The notes under the pieces were generated by a model, which had not been told where the DNA came from, did no database searches, and saw nothing but the letters and a program-made list of their open reading frames with translations. Positions 1 through 11,204 of a stretch of DNA of 64,000 bases are shown piece by piece (the stretch's first letter is position 1; each line of letters begins with the position of its first letter). This DNA is from Ceratothoa steindachneri (taxonomy: Eukaryota > Arthropoda > Malacostraca > Isopoda > Cymothoidae). The stretch spans positions 149,232,502 to 149,296,501 of the forward strand of contig OZ018329.1 in the NCBI GenBank assembly GCA_963969495.1, in the 5' to 3' direction. Position numbers and translations under genes: made by a program.

Positions 1-378
1 TTAATTTCTGAGAAAGCCAGCCCTCTTCGGATTTCCATTACCGTTCCATCAAAACGGGTTTGAGTATAGTTCGTAAATATTATTGTATAATTGAAGATTT
101 ATATGTGTTCTTCTTGTAAGTTAATTCCGTGTTCTGTTATACGGTACGAACGCAGAGAAGGTTGATAACTCCCTGCCATGACCAGGTCTCTTGTAGTCAT
201 TTTTAGCTTGATGGGCAAATATGACTACTCTAGAAATTTAATTTCTGAGAAAGCCAGCCCTCTTCGGATTTCCATTACCGTTCCATCAAAACGGGTTTGA
301 GTATAGTTCGTAGATATTATTGTATAATTGAAGATTTATATGTGTTCTTCTTGTAAGTTAATTCCGTGTTCTGTTATA
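1..378. repeat. Direct duplication, 141 bp x 2
   Basis: Positions 1-141 and 238-378 are nearly identical, differing at about one base (cgtaaat versus cgtagat). A 96-bp spacer lies between them, so the repeat period is 237 bp. The first copy begins at the window edge and may be cut. No coding potential or terminal motifs are seen. It may be the end of a longer tandem array lying outside the window. Confidence 0.85.
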
Positions 379-1857
379 ATAAATACAGGTATATCTGGGC
401 TGATTTTTCTTATGTTGCTGTAACGAGTTTCTTATTTTTCCATCCTTCAACGTTCAGGGTATGGATTTTAAGGTTTCTTAGGTATCGTGCGTCTTGGTCT
501 ATCCTACTGCTTTAGTTGATTTTCCTGCTCTGCCCTCTTCTATCTTCGATGGTGATCTTATATAACCTGAACTTCTAATTCCTTAACTGGTCTAAGGGTA
601 GATTAGAACAGGAATTTGCTGAGATGTCGATGAGTCCTTGTTTCAGGGCATTGTTTATCTTGGTTTCGTCGTAATAAGAGTTGTAGTCCTATTTGAATTT
701 GACTTTTGATAGGCTTTCGACAATGTCTTTTTGTTTATTCACCGTTAGGAGAGGGTTAGAGTGAGATCTGTAAATCTTGATGTGTATTTTCAGTATTATT
801 CCTCAATTGTTATTTTTCTTCTTCGAGTTTCTGATGTATTTGTTTGGTATGTTCACTAGCTACTATTTCGTCTTCAGGGGCCATGGTTTCGTTATTCGGT
901 TGCCCCACTTTGTTGGGGTTGCTTATTTTGTTTCTTCTTGCTCTGGCTGTAGTGTGAATTCTCGGGCAACGACATCATAGGTTTTAGAACATTTTGCGTC
1001 AGCATTTTATTTAGTTGGCTGTATATGTGGCGGATTCAGTCATGTTCACGAATTGCGCATGGAAAATGCTCTCGATTTTTACGGCTGTTTTCTGTTGGAA
1101 TGGGCTTGCTACTGCATATTTTCAGTCTGTATGATTTTCTTCTTCTTCAACCAGGAAAACACGAAAGTACGGTGCGGGTTTTCGTACTTGAACCAGTTTA
1201 TATTTGGACTCTTACAGTCTTCCCACCTGAGTTCTGTACTTAAACAGTCAGAGCATCTTCAGGCCGTGGAAGATATATTGCCTCGTTGGATGTTGTTCAA
1301 GTGCGTAGCACTTGAAGCAGAGGTAGACAGAGATGAAAATTTCCCTCTCTATCAGGCCTGGTGCTATCTTGGTGTAGAATGCCAAGATTCCCTGTTAAGA
1401 TGACTTCGTTGCCATTTTGGTCTCATAAAATGGCCTTGAACACACTAGTGTTTTCCTCGTCCTGTTGATAGCTTGATTGAAGTTCAGACCTGTATATTTT
1501 TGCCTGGGAAAAAGGTATATTTTTAAGATTTTATATCTTTTGGAGGGTTTAATGAGGATTTTTCTTTCCTATTTGTTCGGGGGTCTTTTGTTTGCCCAGT
1601 ATGGAGTTGCTGCCATGGATGAGATGATGGGTTGATTGGATCAATAAACCTGGGTGGAACTCTGCTTATTGATGACGCATGCCGGATATTTTGTTGCTTT
1701 GTGGTAAAATCAACTACCAACAAACGAGGTACCGCCCCTTCTGGGGATTTGGTTATTATACACTGCTTCCTGCGTGTACACAGAGAGTTGCGTGTCATTC
1801 TGAGGTGTTGGCCGGAGTCCAGAGGAATCTTTTGGGGACACCACAGAGGATGCATTA
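379..1857. other. Unassigned sequence, no gene seen
   Basis: Only short open frames of low complexity or unconvincing composition occur here, up to about 116 codons. None resembles a family I know. There are no clear repeats, splice-bounded exons or RNA folds. Confidence 0.5.
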
Positions 1858-2146
1858 AAGTCGCATTGTCCAGGATTCCTATGACAATAATTTCCGTAGT
1901 GGGCTAATCCTTAAACCTGTTCTCCTAGGAGCGTCAAATTTTGCGTTTGAACTAGGCTATGATTGGAAGCTTCCCCATCCGGACGATGTTCACCTGAGGC
2001 AGAATAAGATGCTGAACTTAGCTAGATATTGTCAAAAGGAGAAGGTTCTCCTCCCCCTTATAACCCAACGTCTACCCGTGGCACCTAACAAAGATGTACC
2101 TGCACGGCCAGCCCCCCAAGGGAGCAGCGAGAATTTCGCGCGATAG
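1858..2146 (+). other. Weak coding-like open stretch of about 95 codons
   Basis: One forward frame is open from just after a stop near 1855 to a TAG near 2147, with no ATG at its beginning. The peptide has balanced composition (for example LGYDWKLPHPDDVHLRQNKM near its middle) and looks more protein-like than the neighbouring frames. I do not recognise the family. It could be an exon, a retroelement fragment or chance. No splice sites were identified with confidence. Confidence 0.2.
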
Positions 2147-2865
2147 CGTGATCCGTTTCGATTCTCATTCTCTCCGTTTCATCGCCCGTTTGGCGCCAGA
2201 CCTACGGCGTCAAGGACCTTCACCGAGAAATCTTTCCCACTTCTGGCGCGCCAAGTCTAATGAGACCCCGTCCCCCTTTGGGGGGCCTCCGGTGACCCGC
2301 TTTCGCCGAGGCAGTAAAAATACTTCAGAAAAAGCTTTGAAAAATTAGTATCTTACATCCCGGTCTTGGTTAGCATCCACGTACAGTCTTGTACGTCCTG
2401 CCTGGCCTCCCAACGGCTTTCAGATACGAACGCGACGCGTCACCTCTCCACCAGATCTGGTTCGTATCTAAGGCCATAGTTCCCGCCTGATAGACCATAG
2501 ACACGGTTTGGCATATATCACTGTCATTTATTTACTTTTGCTAATAATATTTTCTTTGTATATAGTAAAGTTATTTTTTTACAATCAGTTTCTCTCAAAC
2601 CTCGAACCTCTAAGAATTGATTATTTAGGCCAACCGCACTCGATTTTGTTTTATTTACTCCTCGAACTGGGACCTGTATCCCAATTTCTGGCGTGGTCTC
2701 TTCGCACGTGAACGCAGAGTTAATCCTCGGCCTGCATCGCCGTTCGACTCTACGACAGACATATTAAATTATGACAGACTGATGAATCGTATTATTCTTC
2801 TTTATTCCGCCGGAGGGTGTGGGAAGTGATGAGAAGGGTGAGAGTGAAGTAAAGGGTAAAACGAG
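2147..2865. other. Unassigned, partly GC-rich
   Basis: Positions 2100-2300 are GC-rich with runs of C and G, then the sequence becomes AT-rich. No gene or repeat structure is supported. Confidence 0.45.
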
Positions 2866-3614
2866 GAACTAAGTTCCCTTGGCCCAAAACAGAAAAAAAA
2901 GAGAGATCAAACGGGAAGGTTGTTATATATCTGCGAGGGTATAATAATACAAAGAATGATTCAAATGTATTAAATAAATACAGTGCACAAACAGGTAACA
3001 TATATCATAGGATTAAATTACCAACGACTACCCTGGACGATCGGTACAGGAATATACCCCTCCCCCCCTCCGCCTTGCGTCCTTTATAAATAAATGTAGG
3101 TCTCGATAACGAGAACCTAAGAATGGGGCACAAGATGAAAAGAAATACTCCAAATACCTATCACGGAAGTAGTGAGGCAATACTCACATAGTGATTGTCC
3201 GGGAAACAGGGGAGAATCGTAACTAGCCCAGATGTATCCGACTTCCCGGTGAAAGCGAGAGAGACAAGAAAATCGGGAGTTTGCAATTGGTGCAGCGGAA
3301 GAGGTAATAGCCACAAGTCTGGCATGGGTCTACAGATAACAGTAGGTCCTCGCTGTACGAACTCCTGATCGGTTCTGCTTCTTCGAGTCAGGTGATCCTT
3401 ATTTATAACCGTCGTCGTGATTATCTACGTGACTAAATTATCGCCGGCTTTCAACTAGCCAACCCGCGCTTCCCAGTCGCTACGACGTAATTTACAATTT
3501 GCGTCGTAAGCCACGTGGTAGGTTATCCTTGTATTATTATACCCTCGCAGATATCTTGGCACCTTCCTGTTGTACCTCTCTTTATTTCTGGTTTGGGCTG
3601 AGAGAACTTAGTTC
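2866..3614. mobile_element. Foldback element with ~88-bp terminal inverted repeats
   Basis: Positions 2866-2954 are an imperfect reverse complement of 3527-3614. Matching blocks include the outer near-palindrome GAACTAAGTTC / GAACTTAGTTC, then the gcccaaa(a)cagaa region, and the inner segment ctgcgagggtataataatac. The 570-bp interior has no convincing ORF. This is the layout of a non-autonomous inverted-repeat element (MITE or foldback). No clear target-site duplication could be read, so the outer boundary and superfamily are uncertain. Confidence 0.65.
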
Positions 3615-6009
3615 TTTTTTTTGCCTTTATAATGAATAACAGGTGGATAATGGTAAAATTATAGATGAGGGTGATAACTAAGCGATACCGTAGGTTTCTT
3701 CTGATTACCTCGATGAGATGACTTCGAATGAATCAAATGTCCTCGAGATTGGCAATCGTATGTGGTTAGATTATTTCCGACATCCTTGATAAAAATACTT
3801 CAGGTGAATGAAGTGTCTTCGTAAGTTGATTGGTGCGTTTGGGCAAAGTATCGCGAGCTGAAATGAGTGCATGCGAAACTGGCCTAGCACGAGCAGTCAC
3901 TCAGTAGTTAACACTGGTGCCTTGCAACAGACATCACTGCCTCTAATTCCTATGAAACAATGTCCAATTTATTGAAAATTAGTGACTATACACTAATAGT
4001 AAATTTGGCCGTAAGCTTTCCCATTTCTTCAGACGGAAGTTTTCGCTGTTTTCGAGCCCGTATTAATGTTTCTTTTTCTATTAAGCTTAACTCATTTACC
4101 GGTGGAGTGGTTTAGGGACGATCGAAAGCAACAGAAAACTCTCTTTTTTTGTTTTGTGTGGGTTTGGGTGGCTAGGTGAATCGGGGAAATGGGTAAAAAT
4201 TTGGTGATGTAGAGTTAACCATAATGGTGTAAATAATAAAGAGCTAGTAGATTGTCCAAGATTTCGCGAGAAGCCTAGATATCAGGCGAATATTTGGCAC
4301 TGTTTTGTTTTTTCCTAGGTTTCTAGTATTTGGGGGTTGTTTGTGAAGCGTTTAAACCGTTATTATCGGTTGAGTTTATTGTTTTTATTTTTGACTTATG
4401 TCTCCTTTGCTTTGGTATTTTGCTGTTTGATTTTAATATGGGGAATTTGATATGTGTACCTAATCTTAAGCAATAGTTCCTGAAATGGATCTAAATCTAG
4501 CATCTAACAAGAAGCATACCGAAGATTTAGCGGAAATCATTAATCCTATTATGAAAAAAATAGAAGAATGTACTAGGCTCATTTAGACGATTTTAGAACT
4601 ATTTCCATATTGTTATTTGCAATAATAAAATTTATTTAAAAAAATACCTCTAAAGAAGTCAAAATAGCTTCAATGCGTATATTTGTTTCAAACCTCTTCC
4701 AAACCCCATTACTGTAAGTACTGCATCGACTCTTCAGAGCCGCGTTTTCAGAGGGAGAAATGAACCAGGTACAAATGATGCTTTAGTGATATTATAGACA
4801 CATAGACAGATAGAATCGTTGGACAAATCTTTTAAAAAAATCCCTTCCTATTTTTTTTTAACATTTTCCTAATCACTTCTAATTGACTAAAAAGCATCAG
4901 GGGTAATCAAAGTTAAAATAAATTAAGGTCCATCCAGCTCATGAGAATTCTCCATGAATCAAAAACTCTGTTAACTAAACGCTAATTAATTTTAACTCCC
5001 CAAATCTAATTACAAATTTTACCCGCAATATACTTGGCTTTTCCTAACTTTCCTCAATTAAGTTTGCAAGAACTATTGAGATTATAAAAGAGACAGAGTT
5101 AAAGGCTGAGAGAGAATGTATGGTAATAAATGTGACAGTATAATAATTATGGTCTTGTTAATAGTAACCTTTAAGTTTGGAAAAAGATGATCATTAGGTG
5201 TAGCGCAATGTTTTATGAACTACAGTCTATGAGTATAGAATATATTTATTTTGCGGGTTCTCTTTATAACATTGGAATATGGTGTTGAAAGTGGTAACTT
5301 AAAAGAAATTTAACTAGGATAATTAATTACCAAATACTTAAGGTTTTTTTGTTTCCTATAAATTAAGCCAATTCCTGGCCATGTGTGCTACGATCTCAGT
5401 TTTCCTTGCAAAATTTTATTTACTGCTGGAGGTCCATACATCTGACTGCATTAAGCACCCCTTCACTTTCTTCTTGATGGTTTTAAACTATCAAAATGAT
5501 GAATTTTAGTTGGAATGCTGAAAGGGGGTAAATAAGGATGTGTGTAAGGGGTGAAGGGGGATGGCTCGCAATTAGAGAAATCACTACTACGAAACCAGTG
5601 TTGTGCTCCGGCACGTCATTGTGTCGTGGTGGAAAAAGTAGTCTCTCTTTCTTCCACTTTTGTAGACATCTGTGCAAATTTTCTCATTAACCAAATCCTT
5701 AGTTGCCATTGGTTTCTGACTGGGCCAGTACGACTTGCGTCAATCATTACGTACCTCTTCGCGATGTTTGGTGCGGTTGAATCTACCGGTTTTCTTCCAG
5801 AACAGTTATTGTGGTTGGGAGTTGTTGGTTTGAATCTTAAGGGTATGAAAGATGTAGATGGTATACGTTCGCAATTTTTAACAACTAATTTTAGGCATAT
5901 TTTATTAGCCTTGTTGTCGGCCTATTTCTTCTCAAAAACTAGTAATCATTTCTGCTTTATTTTACGGCAGAATAATTGGCTATGAAAAATTTGTAACCTC
6001 CTAATTTGT
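3615..6009. other. AT-rich unassigned DNA
   Basis: No supported gene. The longest frame, 144 codons at 5551-5985, has no recognisable motif and is probably fortuitous. No tandem arrays stand out. Confidence 0.5.
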
Positions 6010-6545
6010 GGAAGAGGCACGGAGTCTTTGGAATCAGCACCAGAAGGACAAACAAGAAGATATCAGACATCTTCAACGTCAGCAGAAGGATGGTGTAAAA
6101 AATCAGAAAGGAGTAAGAAGATTCAGGATTCGACTACGAGGCGTTCTGAGGCCATCAGAAAGCCAGAATTCGTCGCTAAAATCCAAGATATCATCAATAA
6201 TGATCTCAGAAAGTCGATGCCTGCTAATGCAATGAAAACAGCTCTGGATGAAAAGTTCATCAAGCTGGTGGTGGGTAAGGATATTCGATACTTTTAATGA
6301 AGAAGGGACAATTTATGTCCAATGCGATGCAGGAAAAGGGACTCAAGCACACTAAGATGCAGATCAATAAGTTGAAACAGCCGTTGCAACCAGACATCTG
6401 TTGGTGCTTCTGCGACGAGAAGTATTTCCAGTGAAATTCATCTTCTTCGGTATCGTTAGCAGTGAATGTGATGTCTTGCCACCCCAATTTTTCCCTGATG
6501 GCCTCAGGCTGAACAGACGGCTACATCCCTATTTTGAGCAAATTT
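6010..6545 (+). pseudogene. Mariner-type (DD37D-like) transposase fragment
   Basis: Translation gives a helix-turn-helix region of a Tc1/mariner transposase (RKPEFVAKIQDIINNDLRKS at about codons 45-64 of the fragment). After a frame change near 6296 it continues with LMKKGQFMS and then the first catalytic block CDEKYF near 6413-6430. After a TGA near 6432 and an internal deletion comes KFIFFGIVSSECDVLPPQFF, the usual block after the first Asp. The second and third catalytic Asp regions are missing. The order and wording match the arthropod mariner group in which related proteins read ...FSDEK...VFGVVS...PPHFF. At least one frameshift, one nonsense codon and two deletions make it non-functional. 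It is probably the same family as the fragment at 22.85-23.43 kb. Confidence 0.75.
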
Positions 6546-6679
6546 AAAAATATATTTTACGCTCGTAAAATGCACCACTTTGGAAATAGTGAAAAATCGT
6601 TGAATTACCATTACCAGGATTACCATAAATTATATACTGTACATGGGTAGGTGGAAGGTTCTGTTATTTGTTTGTACAA

Positions 6680-7210
6680 AGGTAACCAATTTGTGGGTGC
6701 ACGTTCGATTATTATAAGAGGGTGTAATGAAGAGTCTTCGTTGCTGTTGCACCACTCAAAATCACCCATCTAGAGCAGTGTGTGGGAGAAGGTTCCGAAT
6801 TAGTTGACTCGACGGGAACGAGGACCTTAAGCAGTGGGCCTATTTTACGTCCCTGTTGAATTGGTTCTCACTCCTTATACTCCTTGTAGTTTTTCACGAG
6901 AGATTATCCGTTAGGCTGGGCTTACCGAAGGTGTCTCTCTCCCTGGTCGGGATAAGAAAAGGACTTCGAAAGGACGCGGCAAAAGAAAATAACTTTATTC
7001 TTAAATTGGCCTACTAAAAGGGGCAGGCGGAAGCCTCTCGAGTCCTTTGCGGCCAGTGAGTAGGATTCTGTTTGACACAAAGTATCGAGTCTAAAGCAGC
7101 AAGATTTAAGCGAGTTAACGGGACTTCATAACGCTACTAAGGGACTGATTGATTCTCTGATTAGCCGATTCTGATTGACCTATCTTAACTAATGATTTTT
7201 TTATTTAATG
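6680..7210 (-). repeat. Dispersed repeat D, copy 1
   Basis: This segment is an imperfect reverse complement of 62540-62995. Shared blocks include the reverse complement of ccttttagtaggccaattta at about 7000-7020, gctttagactcgatact at about 7085-7100, and the flank around cagcaacgaagactcttcat near 6730-6750. Related sequence also occurs at 58.7-59.0 kb. No coding frame is conserved between copies, so it is probably a non-autonomous element or an untranslated end of a larger one. Confidence 0.75.
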
Positions 7211-7553
7211 ATCGAATGAATTAACTGCCGAATTGAATGTCTGTCTCTCGGTCTCTCTATATATGACGCGTTAGGTGGAAGAAAGGCCTAAGCCACAAAA
7301 TTTGAAAATGGCGTTTTTCACGGATAAGTTATCCTTATAACTTAGTTTATCGTTATACTAAATATCAGAGTCTAATTCGAACTAATTCATATCCAAATTT
7401 CAATTTCAAATTTGCCACGCTAAGACGTGCTGGTCAAGTAGAATACTCCTGTGCGTCTAAAATCCGCCTTCTAGTTTATTCGCTACAACAGGACATTTCA
7501 ATTTATTTTCACTGTATAAGTGTGCGATGACTCTAATGCCTCTTTGAATAGAA

Positions 7554-8078
7554 ATGCAAAATGCCCAAGATGAAGAAAAGAAGAGTGTTATTAGACATAG
7601 CTTGGAATATCACAAAAGTACAGCCAATGAAGCTAGAAAAATAATGAAATAATTCAAGTCAAATGACGATCCCAGTGTACTTACAATCTGCGTGGACGTT
7701 CAACAAACTCTGCCGACACCCAGGTTAAGTTCTGGCATAGATTAATATAAACGTAAACTATGTACATACAACCTAAGTATCTCCAACTTGGAGACGAATA
7801 AACCGACCATGTACGTATGGGATGAACTAACTGCAAAAAGAGGAAGTATTGAAGTTGCCAGCTACATACAACATTGGATTCGAAAAAATTGTAATAGCGA
7901 TGCTGTCACACATTTGTATGTATTTTCAGATAACTGTGCTGGACAAAGTGAGAATATAAATTTGGTGTTAATGTATCTCAGGGAGATTCATAACGAATCA
8001 TTACTTCACATCGAACACATTTACCTAGTTGCCGGTCACTCAACAATGATTTGTGATGGTCAGTTCGGAAAAATTTAA
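7554..8078 (+). pseudogene. DUF7869-like (transposon-associated) protein fragment
   Basis: One forward frame runs from an ATG at 7554 to a stop at 8076-8078, interrupted by TAA codons near 7644 and 7745. Readable blocks are CVDVQQTLPTPRLSSG, then KRKLCTYNLSISNLETNKPT, WDELTAKRGS, VFSDNCAGQSENIN and HIYLVAGHSTMICDGQFGKI. The sequence Asp-Leu/Val-Gln-x-x-Leu-P-x-P-R-L followed by SDNC-x-GQ and GHS/T-x-M is what I recall for the DUF7869 family of arthropods and cnidarians, often found in repetitive copies; that assignment is from memory. About 175 codons remain, much shorter than the full proteins. The function of the family is not established. It lies about 1 kb upstream of a fragment of another repetitive gene family. 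Confidence 0.65.
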
Positions 8079-8179
8079 CAAAATATGAAAAACAGTATAA
8101 TGATATTATTTATACAAAGAAAGATTATGTAATAGCAATAAGTACTACATCTGTTTCTCTGCGCTTATCAAATTTAATC

Positions 8180-8840
8180 TAAACACGAAAGATTATGAAC
8201 TATGAACGCAATTCAGGCACAAATGAACATAAGCTAAGAACGTAATTCAAACACGAACAAACATATGGTATGAAAACAATACAAGTACGAATGAACATAA
8301 ACTACTAAAGTTAATCAAGCACGAAAGATGAAGGAACATAAGCAATAAACTTAAATTCAAGGACGAATAAAAATAAGCTATGGACGTAATGCAGGAAGAT
8401 TGATTATAAGCTATGAACGAAATTCAAACACAAATGAAAATAAGCTATTAACGTAATTCAAGCACAAATGAAAATAAGCTATTAACGTAATTAAAGGACC
8501 AATGAACATATAATATGAATGTAATTAAAGGACTAATGAACATAAGCAAGTAACCTAAATTCATGAACGAATAAAATAAGAAATTGACGTAAAACAGGAC
8601 AAATGATCCAATTCAAGGACGCAAGAAGATAAGCCATGATAGCAATTCAAGGACGTAAGAAGATTAGCTATGTTAGCAATTCAAGGACGCAAGAAGATAA
8701 GCTATGACAGCAATTCAAGGACGTAAGAAGATTAGCTATGTTAGCAATTCAAGGATGCAAGAAGATAAGCTATGATAGCAATTCAAGGACGTAAGAAGAT
8801 TAGCTATGTTAGCAATTCAAGGACGCAAGAAGATAACACA
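8180..8840. repeat. 34-bp minisatellite, block 1
   Basis: This is a degenerate tandem array with the core ataagctatgaacgtaattc followed by aaggacgaatgaac, about 34 bp per unit. From about 8610 to 8836 a two-unit higher-order repeat of about 66-68 bp appears, alternating gacgcaagaagataagctat and gacgtaagaagattagctat. The same unit recurs at 10.3, 13.7 and 17.0 kb. Confidence 0.85.
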
Positions 8841-9114
8841 GCCCAACACCAACTTTATTGCCAAAGATTTTTAGCTGATTTTGGATAATTTTGATGTGTT
8901 GAATCCAAAACACACATTGTTTTTGCTCGATTAGGTCAACTTTTTCATTTATCGCCACATGATTTCTTACGGGGATTTACATGTACTGGTATCTTCTATT
9001 TATATGATGCAAAAGTCTTTCTTACTTCTTTAAATAAATGAATTCTAAATAGTTTACATGCGACATTTTTTGTAGGTGAATGAAAGGGATTCGGACAGAA
9101 AAACTTGCAAAAAT

Positions 9115-9950
9115 ATGCCCGATGTATTTTGCCACATCTGCGACGATACACCGTTGTTTCTAACAGGAACCAGTCACAAGTTTCATAAAGCGTGCTTACC
9201 ATGATTATTTTGGTATGAAACTTGGTGACTAAGGTGAAGCTTGGGCGCCACACATGATATGCAAAACATGCACCAGGTATCTGCTTCGTTGGACAAATGG
9301 CAAGAAGTGTATGAAGTTTGGAATTCCCATGGTTTGAAGGGAGCCGAAAAACCGTAACACCGACTCTTACTTCTACGCTATTGATTTGTATGCGATCAAT
9401 AGAAAGAAGCAAAGTAACCTCCTGTATCCTGATATTCAATCAGCACGTCTTCCTGTAGCTCATTGGGATGAAATTCAAGTGCCTGCCTTTGGAAACCTCC
9501 TGACATTAGTGACGAAGATTCCTCTAGTGTTGAAGAAAATGAAGATGAAGAAGTGGTTTTGACAATAATGCTCAACATCCTTTTGGCCAAAAAGAACTAA
9601 ATGATCTAGTTGGCCATTTCAGCTTGTCAAAGTCATCTCTCGAACTGTTAACATCAAGACTAAAAGAAAAAACTCCTCTCTGACAGTGCTCGCATTACCT
9701 TCTACTGCAACAGAACTCAAGAGTCCCTCTATTTTTTCACTGAATAGAAGCATTTGGTATACTCTACAGATATTGGCGTAACTTCTGCCCAAACTTGGAG
9801 TGCCACCATATCAACCCAAATATTGGAGACGATTCATTCATAGTAGCAAGCGATCACGATGGCTGATTAGTGTTGGACTTAAAGAGAGAATTCTCCTACC
9901 GCTCAGCATTCTAGGAGTTCGAAGAAACGGAACTCATGACCTGAATTCAT
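9115..9950 (+). pseudogene. N-terminal half of uncharacterised Cys-rich repetitive protein family
   Basis: An ATG at 9115 opens a peptide with CHIC near the start, then APHMICKTCTRYLLRWTNGK, KFGIPMV, a nonsense codon where Trp is expected, and REPKNRNTDSYFYAID. A proline-rich LPVAHWDEIQVP, an acidic SDEDSSSVEENEDEE tract and LNDLVGHFSLSKSSLELL follow in shifted frames. It ends with LLPKLGVPPYQPKYWRRFIH near 9780-9850. At least three stops and several frameshifts are present. This architecture (paired Cys motifs, WxxGK, FG-PM-WREP, then S-x-x-x-LL-x-x-RLKE) is one I recall from many uncharacterised arthropod and cnidarian proteins that behave like repeats. Its middle part aligns with the fragment at 30.5-33.2 kb (KQHSELLDLRL), so the two loci are complementary parts of one family. 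No biochemical function is known to me. Confidence 0.65.
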
Positions 9951-10295
9951 AACAATAATGAATTAATATCCAATTTACATGCACTTTCCTCTATAAATGT
10001 CTACTATTCAATGAACACTAATCATTTTTTGTAACATTTAATTAATAACTGTGTTAGAAAACAAGTCTTTTCATCTTAAAAACCTATTTCGGATGAGAAA
10101 TATTAACGAAAATCAGCCCAAAACGTCACAAAAATGTAATCGATTCAATATAATTATAAGATCGGATTAAAAAAAAAAAGATTTGGCATAAAACCTGAGC
10201 TGATTGGAAGAAACAGATGTCATTTTAGGATTCAGCGGTGCAAAATTGTACTAAATCAATTGAAAAAACATACAAAGATTTTTTTTGTAAGCCAG

Positions 10296-10740
10296 TATAA
10301 GCTATGAACGAACTTCAAGAACGAATGAAGATAAGCTATGGGCGTAATTCAAAGGCGAATATATATAATTTTCGGATGTAATTAAATCATGATTGAACAT
10401 AAGATATGTAAGTAATGCAAGGAAGAAAGAACATAAGCTATGAACGTACATAATTCCAGAAAGAATGAAAATAAGCTTTTGGTGTAGTTTTAGGACGAAC
10501 GAACATAGACTATGAACGTAATTCAATGCCGAATAAACAGAAACTATGAAATTAATTCAAGGACGAATGATCAAAAGCTATGAACGTAATTACTCGAGGG
10601 ATGATCATAAGCTATAAACGTAATTTAAGCACGAATGAACATGTGTTATGAACGTTATATAAGCGCGAATGAACATATGCTATGAACGTATATAAAAAAC
10701 GAAAAAAATAAGCAATTAACTTAAATTTAATGACGGAGAA
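10296..10740. repeat. 34-bp minisatellite, block 2
   Basis: This is the same degenerate unit as at 8.2 kb (agctatgaacgtaattcaag and relatives). It stops where the 121-bp repeat family begins at about 10745. The 9951-10295 stretch before it is AT-rich and unassigned. Confidence 0.85.
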
Positions 10741-10744
10741 GAAA

Positions 10745-11145
10745 CAAGGTCTGCTAACCAAAAAAGTCAAGTGACCTCACTTATTCTGATTTATGTCCTT
10801 ACGACTTTGAAAATGTCAATAATTCCCATAATAATCTCGGGAGGACCTTGGCAATTCTATCATTCGAAAGAGAATGTAAACACCTGAAGGGTTTCAAATT
10901 TCATTTCATTAGAATTGGCCGAATTGTTATGATGTTATTGCCCCCCAAAAAAACTAATTCCCTGGCTAAACTTGGGAGGACTTTGCCAATTATATCATTC
11001 AAAGATAATGTAAAACAACATAAGGGTTTCAAATTTGGTTAGAATTGGCTGAATTGTTACAATGTTATTAAAAAAAAAACTTGCACCGACCGACATACCG
11101 ACATAGTGAGATGTAGAGTCCCCGCGACTAAAAAGTCACAACTTT
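10745..11145 (+). repeat. 121-bp-unit interspersed repeat, copy 1
   Basis: It has a non-tandem left part (gtctgctaacc ... ttatgtccttacgacttt). Two degenerate units of about 121 bp follow, each reading ttggcaattat(a)tcattcgaa ... gggtttcaaattt ... ggccgaattgttatgatgtt. A right part has accgaccgaca and ends in AGTC-CCCGC-GACT followed by AAAAA. The same left-units-right order occurs at 13.4 kb and, reversed, at 46.4-47.2 kb, so this is one element type with a variable number of internal units. Confidence 0.8.
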
Positions 11146-11204
11146 CTAAAATCTTATTACAAAGCATAACTAAATTATATTAGAATATATTTTTTTAATT
11201 AAAA

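Noticed and set aside
5551..5985. 144-codon forward frame
   Set aside because: Hydrophobic and irregular composition, no motif, no supporting features; likely chance.
8180..8840. Possible CRISPR-like array because of ~34-bp periodic repeats
   Set aside because: There are no constant repeats alternating with unique spacers; the whole unit is repeated and degenerate, and the context is eukaryotic.
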